DNA of 64,000 nt from Halichondria panicea (lineage: Eukaryota > Porifera > Demospongiae > Suberitida > Halichondriidae). The stretch lies in the NCBI RefSeq assembly GCF_963675165.1, contig NC_087377.1, positions 7,767,122 to 7,831,121 of the forward strand, read 5' to 3'. Shown in pieces: positions 34,101 to 42,931 of this stretch. The notes under the pieces were generated by a model. That model made no database searches, was not told where the DNA came from, and worked only from the letters and a program-made list of their open reading frames with translations. Position 1 is the first letter of the stretch, and every line of letters starts with the position of its first letter. The translations under genes and the position numbers were made by a program.

Positions 34101-35997
34101 CTGGGAATAAAGAAGCACCACCTTGACTCCTTCTCTACTGAGGGCCACAAGCTGCAGGACATTGGTAAAGATCGGTGTGATAGTGAGAAGATAGCGGTGG
34201 AAATCAAAATTGTCAGAAGTACAGGTATGTTCTTATAATCTTAGGAACATTTGAATTTAGCTTGCGTGCATGGGATTAGATAAAAGCTCAATGTCATTAG
34301 ACAGCGGCAGGTGAACTGTTACAGGACAACTGGCATACAGTATGCAAGAAAGAATATCGTTTGCTGTTTTGCATAATTATACTCAATGTAGTTAATTATC
34401 ATTTGCGCTTACAGTACGGGTACATATAATCATAGATATTAGGATTGGAAACGCTTACGATTACGGAAAACAATCACACTCCGCTTGCTCCATAAATTAT
34501 CGCATAACACCACTCACCAGATGGCAGTTAGAGCAGCTATATTAGCAGCTATTCTGGAGGACGAGGAATTCCTATAGTCTTCCTATTGGACACTCCAAGG
34601 TTGAAAGATCGGAAGAAACTGAGAAGAATATGAAAGCACCGTGGGTGCTGATGCCTCGACAAAGATGCCAAAGCTATACATAACATAAAGCTACTAATAT
34701 AGCTTTTATACATAAGAAGCCTATAGAAACTCTTACTTACACTTTCTGAGCAGCTGTAGCAGTCTACACACACACAAACACACTACCGTATACCCTTGTT
34801 TGCGCCGGCATGCGCACCGAGGCACAATGAAGAAAACTATATCACCAGTAAGTATTACCTCCCACTTTGATATGGCTACTGTGTCGACTAAGCAGAGTTT
34901 CACTAAGAAGTAAGACTGTTCACTAATTACTTTGTTTATCAACAATATTCGCAATGCGCATGGTTTAGCGGAAGAGACGTTTTCACTAGCAGTAGCAGTC
35001 ATGTCAGGGTTCTATCTAGAAGAAATATTTTAGGGGGGAAGATATTTTGTGGGGGGAAGCCTACGGCGAGTGCAAAGCACGAGCCGTAGGCTGAAAGGGG
35101 GTCCAGGGGTCCTCCCCCGGAAAATTTTTTATTCTAGATGGCCAGAGACGCAATTTGAGCCAAATAAGGTCTTTTACTTAAAAATTTGAGGTGCACAAAT
35201 AGAGGAAGCTGGAAGGTTTGGGGGGGAAGTAGGATAGTTTGGGGGGGAAGTTGGATAGTTTGGGGGGGGAAGCTTCCCCCCTGCCCCCCCCCCCACTAAA
35301 TAGAACCCTACATGTATAAGCGTTTCTAATCCCTCTTCCTCTAATATCTACGATATAATTACCATGATTATGGCGCGAAATTTTAAGATGCTTAATTTTG
35401 CCGTTTTCGTAGATCAGCAATACTATATAAAAAATATTCATTGAAAATTGTTCTTTAATTAGTGTGCAAATTTGGATTGAAGGCGTGGCCTGGGAGTGCT
35501 TCCGGTAAGCAGTCAACCACGAAATTTATTCAACAAAAATGCTTTGCCATTCCACGAAATTAAAGTATCTCGAAAATTTCGCGCTAAATACGGCATGTAA
35601 AAGTGTTTGTTAATTGCTATAATTGGTCGAGTACGGTATAATTATTTATCTAATGATTGTTTGTATGCCGGCCTCAGCTTCCCGTGATATCAACGAAACA
35701 CCAACAGTTCCTGATAAAAAAGTAAGTTACATGTAGTACAATGCGCAGCCATTATTCATGCAAATAATGCAGGAGCAAACTGTCCCTCACAACACAGCAA
35801 TGAATCAGAAGATAAATGTCCACAATGTCAGCACTCGGGAACACCTCAACAGTATCCAGGTATCAAAGATAAGAATGTCAGGTAAGAATATGCAAGGCAA
35901 TGGGTGATGGGAAATTGTGGATTTTTCGGACTCTTTTATAGGGGAAAAAGTTATAAGCAGTCAAAAGAGTATCGACATTCAGGAACCGCCACTGTAA
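25086..35997 (+). CDS. Receptor B: Ig/FN3-type membrane protein with long signalling tail
   Basis: Exons: 25086-25149 (signal peptide MRLVTLLKAVTLLLSHAVV), 26160-26444 (Ig-like, FEC..VQC), 26511-26825 (FN3-like, LNVTWVAPFS), 26874-26956, 27012-27642, 27711-27986, 28042-28101, and 28172-28298 or -28323 (TM: LLILILIVILIVFVCW then RWKMQKK). The cytoplasmic exons are 28458-28566, 28654-28890, 30116-30226, 30309-30555, 30684-30740, 30799-30899, 32185-32271, 32787-32897, 32995-33121, 34012-34224, 35678-35721, 35773-35881 and 35942-35997 (TAA). All phases close if exon 8 uses the donor at 28299, giving about 1149 residues. The tail has DPVYDV, ITIM-like VVYADL twice, VVYGLI, PPPLPPR and SLPPRP SH3-ligand-like motifs, and death-fold-like segments. 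It is a paralogue of receptor A in inverted orientation. An immune or self-recognition receptor role is inference. Confidence 0.75.
25171..25602. mobile_element. MITE in intron 1 of receptor B, TACCGTACAGCGGG family
   Basis: Left TACCGTACAGCGGGTAATTT and right AAAAATTACCTGCT are imperfect inverted repeats with CGTGGGG/CCCACG inner pairs. An inner inverted pair, GACGAGTGACTGATAGGCA and its complement, is visible at about 25240 and 25440. Confidence 0.55.
26160..26444 (+). CDS. Ig-like domain exon of receptor B
   Basis: The 285-nt exon has the same length as its partner in receptor A (11760-12044). It encodes PVSVVQAQ..FECRYPEA..NWGL..PPDVTLT..ATLTIPATAHYNNTVVQCEAVV, a beta-sandwich pattern with two cysteines spaced as in an Ig fold and an aromatic (NW) after the first. 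Both flanking introns are phase 1, typical of extracellular modules. Confidence 0.7.
26511..26825 (+). CDS. FN3-like domain exon of receptor B
   Basis: The 315-nt exon (same length in receptor A, 11322-11636) begins GPLPAVADLTVNNI and contains LNVTWVAP, with the FN3-type core Trp. It also has IQYCVDVYNI and TYSFSVTPRSNIDGS, the usual YxVxVxAxN strand-F/G pattern. Several NxS/T glycosylation sites are present. It is flanked by phase-1 introns. Confidence 0.7.
28172..28323 (+). CDS. Transmembrane exon of receptor B with two possible donors
   Basis: The exon encodes GGVSVAA, a Leu/Ile/Val helix and a basic stop-transfer WRWKMQKKR. The strong donor GTAAGT at 28324 (phase 0) joined to the next acceptor (28458) gives only nine more codons, TSSNSYISV, and a stop. 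The weaker donor GTACGA at 28299 (phase 2) restores the long open tail. Alternative splicing between short- and long-tail receptors is therefore possible. Confidence 0.6.
30309..30555 (+). CDS. Tail exon with ITIM-like motif and death-fold-like C-terminal half
   Basis: The exon starts VVYADLDV, which fits the ITIM consensus (V/I/L)xYxx(L/V/I). It ends HSWEDIVQALWEIGEIAVAKKIIRSG, recalling helices 5-6 of a death domain (tWeeLv.aL..ig...lA.ki). The N-terminal half of a death domain is not evident here. A duplicated version of its 5' half is exon 32995-33121, and a relative of its 3' end is in exon 34012-34224. Confidence 0.6.
30684..30740 (+). CDS. Proline-rich (SH3-ligand-like) tail exon
   Basis: A 57-nt phase 1-1 exon encoding VELPVTSPTETPPPLPPRN. 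PPLPPR matches the class II SH3 ligand pattern PxxPxR. It is followed by exon 30799-30899. The equivalent in the second tail block is the PLPSLPPRP start of exon 34012-34224. Confidence 0.6.
30927..31440. mobile_element. Element with GCCTC..GCGCATGCGC ends inside receptor B intron
   Basis: It starts GCCTCAGTGCGCATGCGCAA and continues AGTATACGGTAGTGTGTTTG with a GTGC tetranucleotide run (about 30985-31010). The other end has GGCATCTCCACCGAGGCATC. An inverted full copy lies at 47309-47875, and a shorter internally deleted one at 34627-34832. The family has no coding capacity. Confidence 0.65.
32995..33121 (+). CDS. Second tail-block exon with two ITIM-like motifs
   Basis: The exon begins VVYADLDVKPKADSTPPMQH, nearly identical to exon 30309, then has PVVYGLIDE where the first copy has SVMHGVNDE. 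It therefore offers two tyrosines in VxYxx(L/I) context against one. Phase 1 end. With 32787-32897 (a copy of 30116-30226) it shows that a block of tail exons was duplicated in tandem. Confidence 0.6.
33281..33880. mobile_element. 600-bp foldback-type element with 11-bp target duplication
   Basis: The ends are AGCCTCCTTCACCGGCC..GCAGTCGATA-type inverted repeats, including GGCCTGCTATCGACTGCTTG at the left and CAAGCAGTCGATACCATGGC at the right. ACCCCTTTCAT flanks both sides (33270-33280 and 33881-33891). A second copy lies at 38602-39709. It lies in a receptor B intron. Confidence 0.8.
34012..34224 (+). CDS. Tail exon with Pro-rich start and death-domain-like N-terminal half
   Basis: After PLPSLPPRPTTES the exon encodes VLAEYIAIKREPLGEALGIKKHHLDSF. 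The LgeaLGi..h.lds pattern resembles helices 1-3 of death domains. It then goes straight to SEKIAVEIKIVRST, similar to the C-terminal end of exon 30309. The middle of the fold is absent, so the domain may be non-functional or not a death domain. Confidence 0.5.
34432..35352. mobile_element. Composite element with AGATATTAGGATTGG ends
   Basis: Left AGATATTAGGATTGGAAACGC is inverted at about 35325-35352 as GCGTTTCTAATCCC..CTAATATCT. It encloses a deleted copy of the GCGCATGCGC family (34627-34832) and a G-rich stretch with GGGGGGAAG repeats (about 35030-35290). It lies in the receptor B intron between exons 34012 and 35678. Confidence 0.5.
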
Positions 35998-36048
35998 GTA
36001 AAATTAGCCATAACACATGTAATAGTTGTACCATGGATATCGAGGGTG

Positions 36049-36778
36049 TACAGTGCCTTTAGTCTATAGAGTAAATAAACGCAATTTGATACGTGTTAGT
36101 ACATAAATGTAAATATTTTGAGATTGGAACATTTCTAAGAAAATATGATGATACCATTGTGTTGGTGAACAAATTATCTAAAACATATCCAAAAATATTT
36201 CCATGGCAACAAAAGGTGGTGGGTATGTGGTGGTTTATAAAACACCAACATTTTTCTATAGTGGACAATTGCTTAGCGATGGAAAAGACCAATTGTTTTT
36301 GGCTAAGGTATGGAACTTTGGCACAACATTCCTGAATAGTTTAGCTAACATATGCATGGTTACGTATAGCTTACATAAGTACACGTACTGATTAATACTC
36401 AATTATGGGATATTTTAGGTGCCTTTTCGCTTAGCGATGGAACTCAAGCAAATTTGTCGGCTAAGGTCTAATTGTTTTTGCACATTAATTGTTAATAAAT
36501 TTTCTATCTTTTGATATAAAAAAGTTGTCCAGAAATACTTTAGTTCCGGAGATATATCATGTTACACATATATTTTACGATCACCCCAATTTTTACCTAA
36601 AATGATTTCCCACTACAACAACTTTTGGGGAAATATTTTCAAATAAGGTTGTAGCTTATTTATTCACCTACACAATGCTATCAGCACAATTTCTTAGAAA
36701 TGTTCCAATCTTGAGATACATTTAGTACAACTACTCACTCTGTGGTTAAATTTACTCTCAAAGCTGAAGGCACTGTAT
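36049..36778. mobile_element. 730-bp element with ACAGTGCCTTTAG ends downstream of receptor B
   Basis: The left end ACAGTGCCTT..GATTGGAACATTTCTAAGAAA is inverted at the right as TTTCTTAGAAATGTTCCAATC..AAGGCACTGT. Internal sequence repeats TTTTTGGCTAAGGT and similar. Related DNA occurs at 18880-19085. No ORF of note. Confidence 0.7.
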
Positions 36779-37206
36779 TAGATTTGTAACCCGAAGGCAG
36801 TTCTATGTATTCCCCGATGGAATACATACAACTGCATGAGGGTAAACAAATGCAATACACACATAGTTATATTGATTAGAAGCAATCCCCATTTATAACT
36901 CAGTGTATATAGTAGTCAACACTCTTTGATCTTTGCCGTAGCACTGTGTGCGCGTGCTTGCACTTGACAAACCACATTTACAAGCACCGTGTGCGCATGC
37001 TTGGACTTGACAAATCACATTTACAAGTTCATTGCGCACATTTTTGTGCTTTCCAAAATGTTTACCCGAGGCACGCATCAGCGGCCACGGGTATAGTAGT
37101 TCGTTGGTCTGTTTGTTTGGATGCCATAGCACTGCGTTTACAGCATGGATAGCCCCCACACAACAAGTTATTAGTTTTAAAAGTGGCAGATTTCAGCTTC
37201 GTTGTC

Positions 37207-37344
37207 GTATAAAAGCGATCAAAAGCTAAGAAGCTAAGAAGCTTGCACGTTGCCTAACTCTACACGCGATCTTTTTTCTACCTCGAATTAAAGGTCGCGT
37301 GTAGAGTTAGGAAACGTGCAAGCTTCTTAGCTTTTGACCTTTAT
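37207..37344. repeat. Foldback around CTAACTCTACACGCGA
   Basis: Left arm AGCTAAGAAGCTTGCACGTTGCCTAACTCTACACGCGA; the right arm is its complement with one mismatch block and ends AGCTTTTGACC. Related fragments with GGATGCCATAGCACTGCGTTTACA flank it on the left and recur at 38095 and 38215. Confidence 0.65.
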
Positions 37345-37481
37345 TTGAGGTAGATTTACATAATTATTTGCAGCTGAAGTGATCCTTTACCATACTGGTC
37401 ACTATTAAAAGTAGAATTGTAGGTTGTTGCATGCTTCTAGCTCTTACTCCTCTGGATCTATTTATTCATGTCAACAGCCGA

Positions 37482-38050
37482 AGGTTAGGCCACAACAAGA
37501 GGTAGTTCTGTTTCTGGTCAGGTTGCTTCTCTGATTACGTGAGGCCAGGAGGGACAACAGCAACTGAGCCACAAATATTTGCAGTGTCATCACTTTTTAT
37601 TCTTCACAGTTTGTCTTTAAAAATGGTTTACAACACAATAAAATAACATACAGGAAGAGATATTTTAGGCTTTGGCAACCAGAACATTGAACCAGAACAT
37701 TGAACTGAGAATTGTCTCTATATCAAACACCTATATACTGTCATTGCACTAGCTTGAGCCATTGTACATGTATCAAAGCAAAAAAGCAAAATGAGACTAC
37801 ATAATTATTGTGTTAGCATAATAACATCTTTCATTGCAAAATACAAGATAATAATAATACAATCACTATAGCTTACTGAATATTGAGGTGTTGTAGGTGC
37901 TGTACATGTAGTTATTGCAACACCCACTCAACCTAAAGTGAGTGCGTGTGGTTTGCGCATGCGCATTAGATGTGTTGCTGAAAAAACAGCCCAGTGAAAT
38001 ATTGAGCGGCGGATGGACCAGAAACAGAACTACCTCTTGTTGTGGCCTTA
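37482..38050. mobile_element. MITE with AAGG(T)TAGGCCACAACAAGAGG ends
   Basis: GGCCACAACAAGAGGTAGTT at the left pairs with AACTACCTCTTGTTGTGGCC at the right. The pairing extends through CTGTTTCTGGTC. The interior is AT-rich without coding capacity. Confidence 0.75.
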
Positions 38051-38601
38051 GCACTTCAGTGCTCTAATATGTGAGTCTACTTACCTGGATGCCATATAGC
38101 ACTGCATTTACAACATGGATAGTCTTCACACAACAATTAGTTTTGTTAAAACTTTGTTGTCGAATATAAACGAGCAAAAACTAAGAAGCTTGTTTCTGAG
38201 TCTGCTTACCTGGATGCCATAGCACTGCGTTTACAGCATGGATAGCCTCCACACTAATAGTCGCAGCTTTCGATGTCAAAGCTTCTTTGACAAATACTGC
38301 AAGCAAAAGCTAAGAAGTTTGAGCTTGCTCGTTGGCTGCACACGCGGCCATTATTCGAGGTGCCCTTCGTATTTACAGCTGAAGTGGTCCCGTACCAAGA
38401 ACAATGGAAAAGAGTCACTACAGTAGAAAGCTAGAATTGTGACTGCATGTGGTTTGTTGTCTCTGTTAGTTGACTCTGGGATTCTACTCCAGGAGCCATA
38501 CTTCTCGATCTGAGACTCCAGGCTTCTTTGTTGTGATCCTAGTCCACAGTGCATATAATTATGTATATACCACTTCGCAAATGTTTCAGCATGCCTCCAG
38601 T

Positions 38602-39709
38602 TAGCCTCCTTCGATCACTGGCCTCCCCTGAAGAGAAGGCCTGCATGCTACTGACTGCTCGCACATGCACAAAATTATTGGATATTTTTTCCCGTAAAAC
38701 TTTAATACTATAATACTGAATTTATCCATAGATTGAAGAGTTAGAGGGATAGGAAACGGTTGGTATCTCGAGTAACATCCACGCTACGCTGCGGTTTAAT
38801 CGAGGCCATCACAACAATATCTATTTCTACACTCAGTGCATAATAAACTACAAGTAACTGTGCTTATAGTCCGTGCAACTCACTTATATTTCAAGGTCTA
38901 TACCTATTGTAGTAGTCATAACCAGCACGCTTACACGTTATATGTTCCAATAGCTCTAAAACAGCCTTGGGAACATATAACTTTATTGGAAAGTCTCTTT
39001 TTACTGGGTGTGGTCAGTCATTAGCAAGTACTACACGTGGCTCGTGGACTAGGCGTGTTATAAATTGCTGAAAGAGATGATGTCTCGAGGAAACACAGAT
39101 TTGGGAGTTACCCGGTAAAAATGTGCTTAATAGCCTCGTAACGCGGATAACTTTCGAGGCTCCACTGCAGATTCAATGTAAAATCATCACGTGCACCACT
39201 CCGTTTCCTATCCCTCTAACTCTTCAATCTATATGACTTATCAGAGAAATCCTGACAAAGAATATTCAGAGCTATATATAGCTAGCTAGAGACAGAGCTG
39301 TAGGTTTGTTGTACAGCTATTTTCTTTCTGATAGAGTCAGTAGCAGTAGTATATAGTAGACTTTCACCAAAATTAGTTAGATGGGCGTGGCCTGTCTATA
39401 TAGGCTAGTGTCAGCTTTCACTCCGTTCAGACGATTTTCATCCCCACTATTGCAGGCTGTGAGTCTTTGTTAATAGCATAGCAGGCTACGGGTAGCTATC
39501 AGCTCTTTCTCAGATGGGCTAAAAACCTTCAATCGAACTTTCTATCTACTTCCTTCAATCCACTTCCGTTTGTTGTGACGTCGTTGTTTTACTGAGCATA
39601 TACACATTGTTATCCTGTGTTAGCCAGTATCTGGCTAATGGTTAGCGCATGCACAAGCAGTCGATACCAGGCCCACTCTTTAAGGAAGTGCGGCCTGAGA
39701 TTGAGGCTA
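38602..39709. mobile_element. Second copy of the 33281 element, split by another MITE
   Basis: The ends start TAGCCTCCTTCGATCACTGG and close GCGGCCTGAGATTGAGGCTA. GCCTCCAGT flanks both sides (38593-38601 and 39710-39718), a 9-bp target duplication. Homology to 33281-33880 is interrupted by a nested insertion at about 38731-39230, then resumes. Confidence 0.8.
38731..39230. mobile_element. Nested MITE with AGATTGAAGAGTTAGAGGGA ends
   Basis: The ends AGATTGAAGAGTTAGAGGGA and TCCCTCTAACTCTTCAATCT are exact inverted repeats, extended by TAGGAAACGG/CCGTTTCCTA. It sits inside the 38602-39709 element, so it is the younger insertion. Confidence 0.8.
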
Positions 39710-39974
39710 GCCTCCAGTCTGGTTTAATTTGATTGCTCTTAAGTTTCTGCTCAGTCATACATCACTACATGCACTGCATTATATCACTCATCTGGTTTCT
39801 TTATAATCATGTCACCAATGACATGTTACCGTGGGGGATAACAGTTTTTGGGGTGACGTCCAACACTCTATATAGTTGTTACGGTATAAGAGATGGTCCT
39901 TTAAAGGTGGAGGGAAGGCTTTATAGGCTGACCACTTTTTTGTACCCTAGAGTATCCTGAGAGTTTCAATGGAT

Positions 39975-40612
39975 ATTTCTTAGTATTCCCAAGGGCGTAT
40001 ATACAGAGAAGAGGGCATGCAACTCACTGTGTACCCTACGTACTCATCCGACTTCGTATCAGAGACCGGATATGCTAAAAATAGAATCCAGTATACGGAC
40101 GTGAACAAGTGGGCGGTGTTATTTACGGAGTTATAATTATGGGCGTGTACATCAGAGCTGCCTAACAGTGAAGTATTATTTAGAAGTGTCATGACCAGTC
40201 CTAGTCCAGCCAGGTCCAAGACAACCCCTTCGAGCGGGAAGTGAAGTGCTGGGCGCATTGTTAAGAAGTACCATGCAGAGACTCAGGAAGACAGGTTTAT
40301 TGTACCTAGGTTTCATCTTCTTGGAGTTGCAACTGTTGGATGGTTTGCCTTTGCCTTTGGCACTGCTAGTACGAGCCATACTCTGCTGCTGAGAACTAGT
40401 TTTACTATGCTGCAATCGAGCTAGCTAGCTACCTAGTACCTAGTACCTGCAGATATATATAAAAAAGACTTTAATTTACCTTGTGTGGTCAAAGGTTACG
40501 CGTGGGCGTTTTTGTCGGCAGTTCTAAAAATAGCTCAATACGAAGTCGGATGATTCTGAGAATAGGATGAGTTGCATGCCCTCTTCTCTGTATATGCCCT
40601 TGGTATTTCTTA
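39975..40612. mobile_element. Element with ATTTCTTAGTAT..CCAAGGGCGTATA ends
   Basis: Left ATTTCTTAGTATTCCCAAGG, CAGAGAAGAGGGCATGCAAC and right GTTGCATGCCCTCTTCTCTG, CCTTGGTATTTCTTAGTAT are inverted. Minus-strand frames inside (40176-40415) have no recognisable domain. The motif GGGATAACAGTTTTTGGG..GACGTC occurs on both flanks (39834 and 41032), i.e. as a direct repeat. Confidence 0.65.
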
Positions 40613-40629
40613 GTATCAGAGCACATTAC

Positions 40630-40668
40630 GGTATAAGCACACATGCACACATGCACGCGCGCACACAT

Positions 40669-40706
<38 letters not shown>
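40630..40706 (+). repeat. CA microsatellite
   Basis: An imperfect ACACATGCACAC stretch leads into an uninterrupted run of about 18 AC units, ending CACACACAGGCAGACAGG. The open frames over it are low-complexity artefacts. Confidence 0.9.
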
Positions 40707-40709
<3 letters not shown>

Positions 40710-41586
40710 CAGACAGGTTTACCCTAATCCTCGTGCAGCTACACTTCGAGGCATAACTATTAGTAATAGTACTAAGTAAACGTTTTTACACCATATTTTA
40801 TCGTCGTGTTTATAGATTGAACTTGTAGTACAATATTTTCAGTGTATAAAGTATAAATGTGTATTTTGAAATGTCAGTAATCATTTGGGTGTGAACTGCA
40901 TATACTCTTTATGATTAGGAATTTTATACGAGTGAAACCCTTTGATATTTATATCAATATTTCACTTTTAATTGTGTTTTGTGATGTCATGCAAGTACCG
41001 GTGTCGGAGTATTAGTGACCGTGGGGATAACAGTTTTTGGGTGACGTCGCTATATAAACATATAAAATATACTTCTCCTTGTCAAAAACCATCGTTAGGC
41101 TTATAGCATGCTGTCTAGGTAGATCTAGATCTGGTACAGATAAGCCATTCACTCATTACATCGACATCAGCTTGTCTCCGAGCCCTGGATCAGCAGGTAT
41201 GCTCTAGTCTGATATTTACGCTTCTACTTCTGCGTTTATCATTGTTCATATATAATTATAGCTATAATATTATTATGCTCAATAGTCATTGGAAAAGGAT
41301 ATAGTTCTCAGCCTATTTTGCTTTGCACCTTGATTGACACCTATTACGAGTGTCTTAAATTATGCATGCATGTAGCACTCAATGAAGACATGAAAGTTTT
41401 GTGCTCGTAACTATCCCTGCTGGAACCAGTCTGAGTCAACCAGTGTGTGCTTACTCCGTTTAGTTGGGTATTATCATTGATCAGATTGTTGAGGACACTC
41501 AATCAATCACCCTTTCACTCCTAATTAACAGCCTCCCCTGAAGACACTGTCACAAGTGGTGGTGTCTTCGAAATCAATATCATGAA

Positions 41587-41938
41587 CCAGTGGCAGATCC
41601 ATAGTTGGGCAGAGCCCGACCGTCCCTGACGGGAGGTCGGGTTTCAAGCCTATGTCAGGATTTGTCTTGCTGAATTATGTAACACGCTGATAAGCAGCTA
41701 TGAATAATCATTTTATTCTATGAATAATATTATTCTGAAGTGGGTGTTAACCAATTTTACCTTGCTTGAGGTTGCTCAACCAGACGTGACACAGACCACA
41801 GTAGAAATGCTGCAATCTGATTGGGCTGCAACTATAGTTGCAGCAAAAACAAATCCTGACATAGGCTTGAAACCCTACCTCCCGTCAGGGACAGTGGGGC
41901 TCAGCCCAACTAGCGGATCCAGTGCAGGAACGTGCCCC
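41587..41938. mobile_element. MITE with CAGTGGCAGATCC / GGATCC ends
   Basis: TTGGGCAGAGCCCGACCGTC..GACGGGAGGTCGGGTTTCAAGCC is inverted at the right (GGCTTGAAACC..CTCCCGTCAGGGACAG..GGCTCAGCCCAA). GTCAGGATTTG/CAAATCCTGAC lie at the inner arm ends. The 108-codon frame at 41720-42046 reads through it without a domain. Confidence 0.7.
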
Positions 41939-42173
41939 ACCTTCTGGCTCAGGAAGTGGGTGTGGCTTAGTGCAGCAATCAATTATTGCAGAGTTCTGAG
42001 AAGAGCAAGATTTCAGGGTTGTGATAAAACAGGGAATGAGAAATGAGGAAATAAGAAATAGGATCTAGGAAATGAGGAAATGAAGAAATGAGAAACAAGC
42101 TGTTAGGCAGAGCATGTCTCTATGGGCAGAGCAAGTCTGAAGACAATGCAAGCTAACATCTACTGAGCTACAG

Positions 42174-42466
42174 GTACCTCCTGGTGACAAGTCTCCTGGT
42201 GCTCTGCCACCAAACAGAACTTATGTTCTTCTGGTACACGGTGTGACACTCTCTACCTCTATCTACTTGTGTGCCATGTACGACTGGCATGGTTCAGACA
42301 TCAGATCTACCTACGTAACAGTATGACTTACATGTACTGTCCTACAGTCCCACAGTCTCAAACAATTTACCTATGCGTGGCTATATACTGGCAATACATT
42401 CACCGATTTCACAATCCGGTGGGCAAATGATAGTCAATGGACTGGACTCAATGACAACATCTACAT
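42174..42466 (+). CDS. Candidate 5' exons of gene C
   Basis: An open frame starts after CTACAG at 42174 (VPPGDKSPGALPP..TYVLLVHGVTLSTSIYLCAMYDWHGS). A second exon at 42348-42466 encodes SLKQFTYAWLYTGNTFTDFTIRWANDSQWTGLND and ends at a GTAAGT donor in phase 2. The first Calx-beta exon at 48456 requires an incoming phase-2 intron, so the join is phase-compatible across the inserted MULE. The intron between the two candidate exons would be only 27-33 nt with the obvious donors, or 114 nt with an earlier one, so the first exon's end is unresolved. No signal peptide was found upstream. Confidence 0.4.
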
Positions 42467-42931
42467 GTAAGTAACAGCAAAGAAACTTCCAAAACTGTTT
42501 GTCTAACCAAGCAAATTCTAATCTGCCAGTCCTGTCGTAAAGCTGCAGGAAGTAATGACATTAGTACACTGTACTGGTATCATATCCAATCTCACAACAG
42601 GGTGAAGAAAGCAATTCCCATTACCATTCTCACAAGCATCTGAAGCGATGGTAAAATCAATGTGTCTGACAACCTGTACTGTGTGGATATATTTGATAAC
42701 TAAATACTTAGTCACCTACTAGCTTCTTGGCTGATATCAGTCATTACTTTTGTTATCGCTGTGACTATTCTTACGGCACTGTAAAGGCTGCTTACCTTGC
42801 TATTCTTACGGCATGGTGAACTTTCACCTCTGACCATAATAATAATTTATGCGCATGCGCTATAATAGATGAGTTAATAATTAAAAATTAAAATAATAAT
42901 ATAAATTATGACAGGATCTACAAAACCAGTG

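Noticed and set aside
37476-37530. Possible further last exon of receptor B after GTCAACAG
   Set aside because: The sequence is the terminal repeat of a MITE, and a stop (TAA 35995-35997) already closes the receptor frame.
40176-40415. Basic 79-codon minus-strand frame
   Set aside because: Inside an inverted-repeat element, no domain, no splice support.
41130-41205. Segment CGACATCAGCTTGTCTCCGA resembling the orphan exon at 62091
   Set aside because: Similarity is short (about 30 nt) and no frame is kept; may be chance or a tiny fossil.
41522-41586. Possible exon reading SPEDTVTSGGVFEIN after an AACAG acceptor
   Set aside because: Runs into a MITE with no donor; could be a broken exon of gene B or C, but phase does not decide.
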